The notes under the pieces were generated by a model. It made no database searches and was not told the DNA's origin. It was given only the letters and a program-made list of their open reading frames with translations. From Paludibacter sp. (lineage in GTDB: Bacteria > Bacteroidota > Bacteroidia > Bacteroidales > Paludibacteraceae): a stretch of DNA of 64,000 nt. Location of the stretch: the NCBI GenBank assembly GCA_028690665.1, contig JAQVAV010000013.1:1-64000 (forward strand), given 5' to 3'. The translations under genes were made by a program, and so were the position numbers. Positions 19,728 to 29,500 of this stretch are shown here, one piece after another; position 1 is the stretch's first letter, and every line of letters starts with the position of its first letter.

Positions 19728-20876
19728 ATGATAACATATTCATTTCTCCAGCACTACTGGTGGTTTATTATTTCATTATTGGGAGGTATATTGGTGTTTC
19801 TCCTTTTTGTTCAGGGGGGACAGTCGATGCTTTTTTCATTGGCTAAAACCGATGATGAACGTCGTTTGCTTGTAAATGTTCTTGGAAGAAAATGGGAATA
19901 CACATTTACGACTTTGGTGACTTTCGGAGGTGCATTTTTTGCATCATTTCCATTGTTTTATTCAACAAGTTTCGGGGGAGCGTATTGGGTTTGGATGGCT
20001 ATACTGTTTTGCTTTATATTGCAGGCCGTGTCTTATGAATTTCAGTCGAAACCCGGAAATGTTTTTGGAAAAACGACTTATCAGGTGTTCTTGTTTATTA
20101 ACGGGCTGTTAGGCACTATTTTGCTGGGTGCTGCCGTTGCAACATTTTTTACCGGGTCTGATTTTGTTGTTAACAAAGGGAATATTACTTCTTCCTTTCA
20201 ACCTGTAATTAGCTCGTGGGGAAATTCGTGGCATGGTCTGGAAGCATTGCTGAATGTTCGTAACTGGCTACTCGGACTTGCTGTATTTTTTCTGGCGCGT
20301 ACTTTAGCTTCATTGTTTTTTATAAATCGTTTAAATAACGATGCTCTTGAAATCCGTTCACGTAAAGCGGTAGTTATAAATGCAATTCCTTTTCTGGTGT
20401 TTTTCCTTTCGTTTGTAATCTGGACATTGCTGGCTGAAGGTTTTGCTGTAGATCCTACGACAGGAGTAGTGACGATGGAAAAATATAAATATTTCACCAA
20501 TCTAATCGAGATGCCGGTAGTTCTAATTTTGTTTCTACTTGGAGTTGTTGGTGTTTTGTGGGGAATTGCAGGAACGGTGGTTAAGCCCGGATTTAAAAAG
20601 GGAATCTGGTTTGCCGGAGCAGGAACCATTCTGGCAGTATGTAGCTTGTTTTTAGTTGCAGGATATAACAATACTTCTTTTTATCCTTCTACAGGCGATT
20701 TGCAAAGTTCGCTCACTATATTTAATTCCTCATCGAGTGAATTTACACTGAAAGCCATGTCTATTGTTTCAATTCTTATTCCGTTTGTGGTGGCATATAT
20801 TTTCTATGCATGGAGAGCGATGGAAAAGAAACGGACTGATATTGAAGATATAAAAAGCGATGGACACGCTTATTAA
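19728..20876 (+). CDS. cydB: Cytochrome bd ubiquinol oxidase subunit II
   Basis: Second integral-membrane subunit of the bd oxidase, with about eight to nine hydrophobic segments over 382 residues. It starts with the typical SFLQHYWWFIISLLGG stretch and has the WGNSWHGLEALL block common in Bacteroidota CydB. It lies directly after cydA and is followed by a clear terminator. The genes of the CydDC-type transporter are not in the window. Confidence 0.95.
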   Translation: MITYSFLQHYWWFIISLLGGILVFLLFVQGGQSMLFSLAKTDDERRLLVNVLGRKWEYTFTTLVTFGGAFFASFPLFYSTSFGGAYWVWMAILFCFILQAVSYEFQSKPGNVFGKTTYQVFLFINGLLGTILLGAAVATFFTGSDFVVNKGNITSSFQPVISSWGNSWHGLEALLNVRNWLLGLAVFFLARTLASLFFINRLNNDALEIRSRKAVVINAIPFLVFFLSFVIWTLLAEGFAVDPTTGVVTMEKYKYFTNLIEMPVVLILFLLGVVGVLWGIAGTVVKPGFKKGIWFAGAGTILAVCSLFLVAGYNNTSFYPSTGDLQSSLTIFNSSSSEFTLKAMSIVSILIPFVVAYIFYAWRAMEKKRTDIEDIKSDGHAY

Positions 20877-20901
20877 AATTAGAAAATAGTTGTATAAATA
20901 G

Positions 20902-20936
20902 AAAATTCCGAGGAGTTGCTCTTCGGAATTTTTGTT
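20902..20936 (+). terminator. Intrinsic terminator after cydB
   Basis: A 14-bp stem (20902-20915 with 20919-20932, with a G-U pair) and a 3-base TTG loop precede T residues. Confidence 0.88.
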
Positions 20937-21266
20937 TAAAGTAACGTGAATTTGACGTAGGAAATTAATTAGATATTAGAGCCAAGAATCAAGATATTAG
21001 ATGTTTATTTATTAACTTATTGGCACCTTGAACACCATGAACTTGAAATAAACGGACTTTATAAATTTAGGCACTGACAGATTGTTTCTATATTGCACTC
21101 ACGTTAGAGTGATGTTTAAATTGAATGAATAATTTTTATATTTTCACTTTGACTAACTTGGACGCCACATTAGCCTGATAAATTTCCAATATTGTAAATA
21201 AAAGGGAAAAAATGATAATTTTGAAAATGAGATTCATTATTTTTGTTCAAACAACTATTAAATATC
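20937..21266. other. Intergenic region between cydB and pfkA
   Basis: No gene is seen. A -7-like element TATTTTTG at 21238-21245 lies 21 bases before the pfkA start. A small hairpin, CACTC/GAGTG at 21096-21111, is too weak to call. Confidence 0.5.
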
Positions 21267-22598
21267 ATGACCCACAAAGATTTTGAAGTAGAAGAACTTG
21301 GAGAGAAAATTTTTGATTCTCCATTATTGCCTGTATTACAACCGTATAAAACAAAAACACGGTTTATTGAAAACGACAGGGTGTTGTTTGAATCATTGTT
21401 TAACGAACTCGAGAATTGTCAAACAAGAGGTGAAGTCCCATTTTCGTTCGAAAAAGCGGGTCCGCACAAAAAAATATTTTTTAATCCCGCTTCTACAAAA
21501 GTGGCTTTGGTAACTTGTGGTGGATTGTGTCCTGGGCTGAATAATGTCATTCGCAGTCTTGTAAATCAATTGTATTATCGTTATAATGTAAATAACATTA
21601 TTGGTATACAGTATGGTTTTGAAGGTTTCATAAAAAAATACAATCATCCTATACTTCAACTGACTCCTGAAAGTGTGGATCCCGTTCATCTGTTTGGAGG
21701 TACTATTCTCGGGTCGTCACGAGGAAACCAGAATATAGGAGAAATAGTTGACAGGCTTTGCGAATTAGAAGTGAATATTCTTTTCTGTATTGGGGGTGAT
21801 GGCACGCAACATGGAGCTCATGCGATTTATGAAGAAATAAAACGCAGAAATCTGAAAATATCAGTGGCCGGAATTCCAAAAACCATCGACAACGATATAA
21901 ACATGATTGATAAGTCGTTTGGATTTGAAACTGCTTTTGAAAAGGCGGGAGAAATTATCCGTTTTGCCCACAACGAAGCCAAAGGAGCATATAATGGCAT
22001 TGCTATTTTGAAACTTATGGGACGAAATTCCGGATTTATTGCTGCTTATGCGGCTCTCTCAATTCAGGAAGCGAATTTTGTACTGGTTCCCGAAATGGAT
22101 TTTGACCTTGACGGTAGAGGTGGTTTTTTAGAGGTACTGAAGCAGAGGCTTGAAAATCGTCACCATGCACTAATAGTAGTTGCCGAAGGTGCCGGACAAA
22201 AGTTTTTTGAAGGCGAGAAATTTGAAACAGATGCTTCCGGTAACAGAAAAAATAAAGATATTGGTCTCTATCTGAAAGAAAAAATAACAGAATATTTTCA
22301 CTCGGAATCAATTCCCGTTAATATAAAGTATATTGACCCGAGTTATATTATACGAAGCGCTCCGGCTAATGCCAACGACAGTATGTTTTGCGGCCAGTTG
22401 GCCCAGCATGCAGTTCATGCGGCAATGGCGGGAAAAACGGATTTCGTTGTCGGGCACTGGAATCATCATTTTACCATCCTTCCTATTCCTATTGCCATTT
22501 CCAAGCAAAAGAAAATCGATGTCGACGATGAGTTGTGGTGGAATGTGCTGGAAACAACGGGCCAGCCGGTTTCTATGGTATCAGATCGTCAAAAGTAG
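21267..22598 (+). CDS. pfkA: 6-phosphofructokinase, probably ATP-dependent
   Basis: Phosphorylates fructose 6-phosphate in glycolysis. The 443-residue length and motifs GGLCPGLNNVIR, GGTILGSSRG, PKTIDND, MGRNSGFIA and VPEMDF identify the family. The donor-specificity positions are mixed: GGDGT (Gly179) is the ATP-type residue, whereas Lys205 in PKTIDND is typical of pyrophosphate enzymes and of the long ATP enzymes of the trypanosome/plant clade. ATP is therefore the likely donor. I start at ATG 21267; an upstream TTG adds eight residues and overlaps the promoter element. Convergent with priA, 11 bases apart. Confidence 0.92.
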   Translation: MTHKDFEVEELGEKIFDSPLLPVLQPYKTKTRFIENDRVLFESLFNELENCQTRGEVPFSFEKAGPHKKIFFNPASTKVALVTCGGLCPGLNNVIRSLVNQLYYRYNVNNIIGIQYGFEGFIKKYNHPILQLTPESVDPVHLFGGTILGSSRGNQNIGEIVDRLCELEVNILFCIGGDGTQHGAHAIYEEIKRRNLKISVAGIPKTIDNDINMIDKSFGFETAFEKAGEIIRFAHNEAKGAYNGIAILKLMGRNSGFIAAYAALSIQEANFVLVPEMDFDLDGRGGFLEVLKQRLENRHHALIVVAEGAGQKFFEGEKFETDASGNRKNKDIGLYLKEKITEYFHSESIPVNIKYIDPSYIIRSAPANANDSMFCGQLAQHAVHAAMAGKTDFVVGHWNHHFTILPIPIAISKQKKIDVDDELWWNVLETTGQPVSMVSDRQK

Positions 22599-22609
22599 TT
22601 GATGTAAAA

Positions 22610-25069
22610 TTACATTGGATCCACATCCAGACTAATCCGGACTGATTTAAATTGCGATTGAGTCAATAAATGATTGGTAGTTTCACGGAGTAATTCCTTG
22701 GCCTTCGAAGGAGAGGCTTCCGTTTCGAATTTTAGAATAATTTGTTTGATAAACAGGTTTTGAATCCGGCTAACAGGAGGGTCGATGGGGCCAAGCACCC
22801 TGTTCCCGAATATTGTTCTCAATTGCCGGCCAAGTTCCGATGCAGCCTGCTTGACAATATTTACTTCCCGGTGTTTTATCGTAATTTGAATCATGCGGTA
22901 AAACGGGGGATATTTAAACATTTTCCGTTCTTCAATTTGAGTGTCGAACATAGCCAGGTAATCGTTCCGGAGAACTTGTTCTATAATTTTATGATTAGGA
23001 GATGCTGTTTGCAGTACCACTAAGCCGCGTTTGTTTTTCCTTCCGGCGCGGCCGCTTACCTGTGCCAGTAACTGAAAAGCGCGTTCGTGTGCTCTGAAAT
23101 CAGGAAAATTGAGCAGGTTGTCTGCATTGAGAATACCTACCAGACTTACATCTTCAAAGTCAAGTCCCTTGGTTACCATTTGTGTCCCGATAAGTATATC
23201 TACTTTATGCTGTTCGAAATCGGTAATGATTTTTTCGTAACCTTTTTTCGAACGGGTGGTATCTAAGTCCATTCGGCTGACACGAGCATCCGGGAAAAAC
23301 TGTTTTATTTCATCTTCTATTTTTTCAGTTCCGAAACCTTTTGTTGAAAGAGACGGCGTTTTGCAAGCCGGGCAAACGGACGGAATCGGAATTGTATAAC
23401 CGCAGTAATGACACGTAAGTGTGTTGAACGCTTTATGAACCGTCAGACTTACATCGCAGTTTTTGCATTTCGGAACATAAGCACAGGCTTTACATTCGAT
23501 GTAAGGAGCATACCCGCGTCTGTTTTGAAACAAAATAATCTGTTCCTTGTTTTGCAAAGCCTTGCCGATTTTTTCAAGCAGAACGTCGGAGAAATGCTGT
23601 TCCATTCTTTTTTTGTGGTAAGCCTCTTTTGTGTCAACGACGAGCATCTCGGGGAGTTCAATTCCTTCGTGTCGTTTGTTTAGCTCAACAAGTCCGTACT
23701 TGCCGGTTTGTGTATTGAAATAGCTTTCGATGGATGGTGTGGCTGTCCCCAAAAGTGCTTTTGCACCATGCATCTCGGCCAGTACAATAGCAGCATTCCG
23801 GGCATGGTATCTTGGGGACGGATCGTATTGTTTGAAGCTTGATTCGTGTTCTTCATCAACAATGATAAGCCCTAATTTGCGAAACGGGAGAAAAACTGAG
23901 GAACGTACCCCGATAATTACTTCGTAACTTTTATCGTTCAGAATATTGTTCCATATTTCGACTCTTTCGGCATCGGAAAATTTAGAGTGATATACCCCTA
24001 ATTTATTCCCAAAAACTTTTTTCAGTCGGGAAGTCAGTTGTGTTGTCAGTGCAATCTCCGGAACTAAATAAAGTACCTGCTTTCCTTCGTTTAATGTTTT
24101 TTGTATCAGGTGAATGTAAATTTCGGTTTTACCACTTGAAGTTACTCCGTGCAACAGCACCACTTGTTTGTTGATGAATTGCTGTTTGATTTCGTTTAGT
24201 GCTGTCTGCTGAAATGTGTTTAAAGAAAATACGGCATTAACCTGAACTGCACCCGTATCAAGTCGTCCAACCTCTTTCCGGTACAATTCCAGTGCGCCGC
24301 GTTCAATAAGACCGTTTAGTGCAGCTGATGTTGCATGACCTTTTTCGAGTAAGTCCTTTTTTGAAACTTCCTGCTGATTATTGGGAGTCAGACATTTGGA
24401 TAGCTCAATGTACAGCATAAACAGTTCCAGCTGTTTTTTTGCCCGGTTGAGTTCATCAAAAATTCTTTTCATTTTATCTTCGCTGCGGGTGGCATCAGTC
24501 AGGCGGACATAAGTTTCTGTTTTAGGTCTGAATTTTTCGGTAAGTTGCTCATTGACTTCAATGGCACTTTTTTCCAACAATACTTTGAGTGTAGGCAAAA
24601 CATCCCGCATACCCGAATTTTTGGTAAGTTCGGAGATGTTGGTCGTTTTACCATCCGATAAAATGTCCAGAATCAATTGTTCTTTATCTGACAAACGGAT
24701 CTCGGCTTCAAAATCAGGATTGATGCGTATCTGAGTTTCACTTTCCAATTTTAATCCGGCGGGAACTGCAGACTGATAAACATCTCCCATATAAGCCTGA
24801 TAATAGTCAGAAATCCAGTTCCAAAATTTAAGTTGAGGAAAACGTAATACAGGCTGGTTGTCTAACAGGCAAATGATTCCCTTTATTTCATAAATAGTTT
24901 CCGGTTTATGAGTATGAATTACCGAAATGATCGCGGTGTACATTTTTTTTTTGCCAAAAGGAACTACCACGCGCATACCGATGCGTATATCATCACTCCA
25001 TTCATCCTGAACGCAGTACGTAAACGAATCGCCCAATGGCAGTGGAAGAATGACATCGATATATTTCAT
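22610..25069 (-). CDS. priA: Primosomal protein N' (replication restart helicase)
   Basis: DNA helicase that reloads the replisome at stalled forks. The 819-residue protein shows an N-terminal fork-binding domain, then SF2 helicase motifs: Walker A GVTSSGKTEIY and DEEH. Eight cysteines in CxxC pairs form the two zinc sites (CKAC...CKNC...CHYC...CPAC). Motifs GTQMVTKGLDF and QVSGRAGR follow. It reads towards pfkA. A consensus promoter lies upstream on the same strand. Confidence 0.96.
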   Translation of the reverse strand: MKYIDVILPLPLGDSFTYCVQDEWSDDIRIGMRVVVPFGKKKMYTAIISVIHTHKPETIYEIKGIICLLDNQPVLRFPQLKFWNWISDYYQAYMGDVYQSAVPAGLKLESETQIRINPDFEAEIRLSDKEQLILDILSDGKTTNISELTKNSGMRDVLPTLKVLLEKSAIEVNEQLTEKFRPKTETYVRLTDATRSEDKMKRIFDELNRAKKQLELFMLYIELSKCLTPNNQQEVSKKDLLEKGHATSAALNGLIERGALELYRKEVGRLDTGAVQVNAVFSLNTFQQTALNEIKQQFINKQVVLLHGVTSSGKTEIYIHLIQKTLNEGKQVLYLVPEIALTTQLTSRLKKVFGNKLGVYHSKFSDAERVEIWNNILNDKSYEVIIGVRSSVFLPFRKLGLIIVDEEHESSFKQYDPSPRYHARNAAIVLAEMHGAKALLGTATPSIESYFNTQTGKYGLVELNKRHEGIELPEMLVVDTKEAYHKKRMEQHFSDVLLEKIGKALQNKEQIILFQNRRGYAPYIECKACAYVPKCKNCDVSLTVHKAFNTLTCHYCGYTIPIPSVCPACKTPSLSTKGFGTEKIEDEIKQFFPDARVSRMDLDTTRSKKGYEKIITDFEQHKVDILIGTQMVTKGLDFEDVSLVGILNADNLLNFPDFRAHERAFQLLAQVSGRAGRKNKRGLVVLQTASPNHKIIEQVLRNDYLAMFDTQIEERKMFKYPPFYRMIQITIKHREVNIVKQAASELGRQLRTIFGNRVLGPIDPPVSRIQNLFIKQIILKFETEASPSKAKELLRETTNHLLTQSQFKSVRISLDVDPM

Positions 25070-25087
25070 GACTCCGAATTAAAAACA

Positions 25088-25117
25088 CAAAGGTAAGAAA
25101 GAATAAAGGAATGGCAA
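25088..25117 (-). promoter_or_regulatory. priA promoter
   Basis: On the minus strand TTG (25117-25115), 19 bases, then TACCTTTG (25095-25088) matches the Bacteroidota promoter consensus in both elements and spacing. The -7 element is 18 bases upstream of the priA start codon. Confidence 0.65.
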
Positions 25118-25252
25118 TTGAAGCCAACAGAATCAGAAAATTTTAATCACATACCGAAAGTGAAAAATGCGTACGAGATAAGAATAGTTCAAACAAAATT
25201 TAAATTTGATTGTTCAGATTTAAATGATAGTTTCACTTTAAAACTAATGTGC

Positions 25253-26446
25253 ATGACATTTTCTCGCTTTGTTCTTCCGTTTATTTTTGTATTAGCTAGC
25301 ATTCAGATAGTTTCACCCCAGAAAACCGATTCTGTTAAACATACGTTCTGGCAAAATAAATCATTTACACTTGGCTATCAGTATGGTTATGTGTTTCCAA
25401 CGAATGATTTTGTGAAAGGACTGAATGCAACAGCAGCTCAACTTGACGAATATCAGGATTTTTCATTGAAATTTTCGAAACAAACTACCGGTGAAAAATT
25501 GTGGGAGCAGCTTTACAATTATCCTGAATGGGGAATAGGTTTGTATGCAGCAGATTTTTTTAATTCGGATGAAGTAGGAACGCCATTTGCGTTGTTTGGC
25601 TTTTTGAAAGCGCCTTTTGTACGTTGGAATACCGGATCGTTTAATTATGAACTTGGCTTTGGAGCCAGTACCCACTGGCGCTCTTTTAATCCTCTCACAA
25701 ATAGTTATAATACGGCTATCGGAGCGGGTCAGGCGTTTTTTATTAATGCAGGACTGAATCTTGATTTTGAGATAGACCGACATGTTGACCTGATAACCGG
25801 ATTTAGTCTGAACCATTTTTCCAACGGTGCATTAAAAATTCCGAATTCAGGAATCAATACTGTGGCTCCTCGGATCGGAATCAGATATAATGTAGCGCAA
25901 AGACCTAAATTTATAAAGCAAATTGTTCCAGGGTTTAAACCTCATAATGAATGGGAAATAAGCGTTTTTGTCAGTGCTAAGAATTTAATTTTCGACACAT
26001 TGACCAATGTTGATATTCTGGAAAAATACGAAGGTGTTTATTTTACTGTAACCGGATTTACATTAGCTTATAATCGGTGGCTGAGTCGTAAATCAAAAGT
26101 CGGCATCGGATTAAATTTTGCTTATAATGAATCGGTGAACGGACAAATAGCCATACAAAATAATGATGTTGTAGATGTCGATGGCCCGTTTATGGAAAAG
26201 TTTGAACTGAGCATTTTTCCATCATACGAGCTTGTTGTGCATAAAATGTCGCTTGTGCTACAGCCGGCTTTTTATCTTTACAGAAAAAAGTTAGATAATC
26301 TTTCACCTGTATTCCATCAGCGAATCGGTTTAAAATACCACTTTACGGATAATATTTATGCCGGCATTATTCTCCGTGATTACGCTTTCCATGTTTCCGA
26401 TTTTATTGAGTGGACAGTGGGCTATAGTTTCGAAACAGAAAAATAA
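25253..26446 (+). CDS. Acyloxyacyl hydrolase / PagL-like outer membrane protein
   Basis: Probable outer-membrane barrel esterase acting on lipid A or other acyl chains. The segment NHFSNGALKIPNSGIN (near residues 193-208) matches the H-x-S-N-G block that carries the catalytic His and Ser in PagL-type deacylases of Bacteroidota. The 397-residue form is longer than proteobacterial PagL (about 150-190) and has many amphipathic strands. I start at ATG 25253, giving a hydrophobic signal peptide; ATG 25247 is equally possible, and the upstream in-frame ATG 25118 would bury the signal. It stands alone between priA and the convergent HTCS gene. Confidence 0.75.
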   Translation: MTFSRFVLPFIFVLASIQIVSPQKTDSVKHTFWQNKSFTLGYQYGYVFPTNDFVKGLNATAAQLDEYQDFSLKFSKQTTGEKLWEQLYNYPEWGIGLYAADFFNSDEVGTPFALFGFLKAPFVRWNTGSFNYELGFGASTHWRSFNPLTNSYNTAIGAGQAFFINAGLNLDFEIDRHVDLITGFSLNHFSNGALKIPNSGINTVAPRIGIRYNVAQRPKFIKQIVPGFKPHNEWEISVFVSAKNLIFDTLTNVDILEKYEGVYFTVTGFTLAYNRWLSRKSKVGIGLNFAYNESVNGQIAIQNNDVVDVDGPFMEKFELSIFPSYELVVHKMSLVLQPAFYLYRKKLDNLSPVFHQRIGLKYHFTDNIYAGIILRDYAFHVSDFIEWTVGYSFETEK

Positions 26447-26458
26447 AGTTTTTATCTA

Positions 26459-26511
26459 TAATACGGCTAAGTCGATATGTGATTGTGAGTTATAAAGGCT
26501 TAGCCGTATTA
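26459..26511. repeat. Inverted repeat between convergent genes
   Basis: A perfect 13-bp inverted repeat (26459-26471 with 26499-26511) with a 27-base spacer lies between the stops of the PagL-like gene and the HTCS gene. It could terminate both, but neither side has a strong T run. Confidence 0.5.
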
Positions 26512-26522
26512 AAAATTTTGTT

Positions 26523-29500
26523 TTAGTTGTTGTATGTAGAGGTTATATCCGCCTCATTTTTTGTCCGAAATTCCTTCGGAGTGCAATTGTATTTTTTGTG
26601 GAATGCTTTAAAGAATGTCACTTTGTTTGAAAAACCGGATTTATACACAACCTCATCAATAGTCATTTTTGTTTTTAATAATAAATCGGTCGCAAGATGT
26701 AATCGACATTCTTTTATCAGGCTTGCTAAGCTTTCGTCGCCAACTTCCTGCATTTTCCGATATAAACTTCTGGATCCTATTCCTAACTGATCTGCAATAA
26801 ACTGAGTCGAAAGATCCTTGTTGGTGATGTTTTCGTTGATTATATTTAAAACAGATTGCAGAAATTTTTTGTGCTCAGTATGAGTTAATTTTCCTTCGGC
26901 CATTTCATACGAACTGATCGGAGAACTGAAGTAGTTTTTAAGTTTTTCTTTTCGTTCAATGATTTGCTGAACGGATATTTTTAGATATTTTGTGTTAAAT
27001 GGTTTGTTAATATACATTTCAGCACCGGCTTCAAGCGCTTCTATTTGTTGTTCAATTTCGTATTTCCCCGAAATCAATATTACAGGAATATGATCTGTTT
27101 CTGCTCTGGACTTTATTTTTTGTGTTAGTTCTACCCCGTTCATACCATTCATCATTATGTCGCTTATAATAATATTAGGGAATACATCATTCAAGATTGA
27201 ATCAAGTTCAAGAGGGTCATTCAATGGTATAATATTAAACTCATCAGAAAATATCTCTCCGATTAACCAAAGAATTTCAATATCATCATCGACAATCAAC
27301 ATCGTTGGTTTAAGTTTATTGAAATCGTATTTAGGAAGTTTAATTGTTTTATGTTGTATTATTTCAGGGATATATGTCCGGGTCGTTTGGATCGTTTGGT
27401 CTTGATGAACTGTTTTTGCATCCATTTTAATAAATGGTAATTTTACGGTGAATAAAACGAAATCGTCACAAGTCGTTGAAATTTCAATTGAACCATTAAG
27501 TAGCTTAACCATATTGTATGAGATGGCTAATCCCAGACCGTTTCTGGAGAATGTTTGATTGTTTTCCTGATTTTCAAAATTATCGAGTATGGTATATCTG
27601 TCGAATACCCGTTTCGAGTCAATTTTTTTGATTGCATTGCCTTGGTTGGCGATGGCTATTGCCAGATAATTATCAGATACAGAAAGGGTAACTCTGATTT
27701 TTTTGTTATTGGGCGTATATTTAAATGCATTAGAAATCAAATTAGTAATAATGGTGGTTAGGAATCCTTTGTCTGAGTTCCATTTTATTGTTTGTTCCGG
27801 GCTGAATTCTATGCCGATTTGTTTAGATTCCGCCATGTTGGAAAACATAGCCAGAATTTTTTCTAACATATCGGATATATTCAATTCTTCAATAACGAGT
27901 TCCCGGTTGCCGGTTTCAATACGTCTGAATTCAATTAATTCCTGAATTAAACCGTTGAGTCTTTCAGCATTTGTTTGAATCATCTGTACATAATTTGCCA
28001 CGAATTTTGTAATTCCCTGTTGGGCCAGAATTCGTTCGCATGGCCCGGATATTAATGTCAACGGGGTACAAAATTCATGAGCGATATTGGTGAAGAATCG
28101 TAATTTGGATTCAAATACTTCTTTTTGATGTTTTTTTTCCAATTCGTTTACTAATTCTTGTTTACGCCTTTTTTGTTTCTGAATATAATAGCGTATCACC
28201 ATGATAATGATTGATATGCTAATCAGAATATATATTAAATAGGCCCAGCCGGACAGATACCATGGAGGGAAAATTTTAATTTTCAGGGAATATACCGGAC
28301 TTTCTTTTTCGAGAGTCCGGTTATAATATTTTACCAGTAAAGTATAGTTCCCGGGAGATATATTGGTAAATGAGGCGACGTTAGCCGTTCCATTATTAAT
28401 CCATTGGTCGCTAAGGCCATCTATTTTATAATAGTAAGTGTAGTTGCCTCCGTTTATATAATCAATAGCAGTAAAAGATACCGCGAAAAAATTCTGTTTG
28501 TATTTTAGTTCTAAGCGGCTGCTTCCTCTATAATTATTTATGTTTTCACTTATATTATGGTGCTCTCCAAAGATGGTGAGTTTGTCGAAGTAAATTCCAG
28601 GCATATAAGTTTGCTCAGTGCCCCTGTCTTTTTGTATGGAAACAAATCCATTGACTCCCCCGAAGAAGATAGTACCACTCTGATTATCTCTGAAAGACGC
28701 TCCATCACTGAATTCAGTAACCTTAAGACCGTCTATTTTATCAAAAATACGGAAACCTTCCCGCTTACTGTTGAATTGAACAATCCCTTTGTTGGTACTC
28801 AGCCAAAATGTGTTATTGTCTTCTTTTACTATTGCGTGAATTGAATTATTGAGAAATCCGGTGTAAGAGTTGAAAATTTTATGCTCTTCGGGATTCGTAT
28901 ATTTGATTAATCCATATCCGGTACCAAAAAGCATATTACCCGAATCGTCTTTATTAATAACAAATACATCATTTATCGTCTGGTTTGAATATTTGTTGTA
29001 AAAATTTACAGGATCAAGATTCTCATTTTTATTATTGAAGTGAAACGGTCCGTAACCCCTGTTTGCAAACCATATTGAGGAATCGGTTTCGGCGTAAATA
29101 GAGAAAAAGTAGTTTGATTCAAAATCGCCGTTATTTATGGTATAATGGCGAATATTAGTAAGTGTCGGATTATCATCTGAATCTGTAATATCGGCGCAAA
29201 CAATGCCCAGCCCGACACTTGCAAGCCATAATTTCGAGTCTGCAGTCTCGTAAATATCATGAATATAGCGGTAGTCTAATCCTTTAATATTAATTTTTAC
29301 CTGCTTTATTTGTTTTGTTTTGTATGAGTAAAAGTTTAAACCTTCTTCGCTGCCTATCCATAGTATATTCCGGTTGCTTTTTCTGAAAGCATATATAATA
29401 TTGTCTGAAAGTTGGCTGTTTTTAGTCGAAATGGCCTCAATACGGCAGTCATGTATGCTCTTGTTTACATTATAATCGTAAACTTTGAGAATGCCATCTC

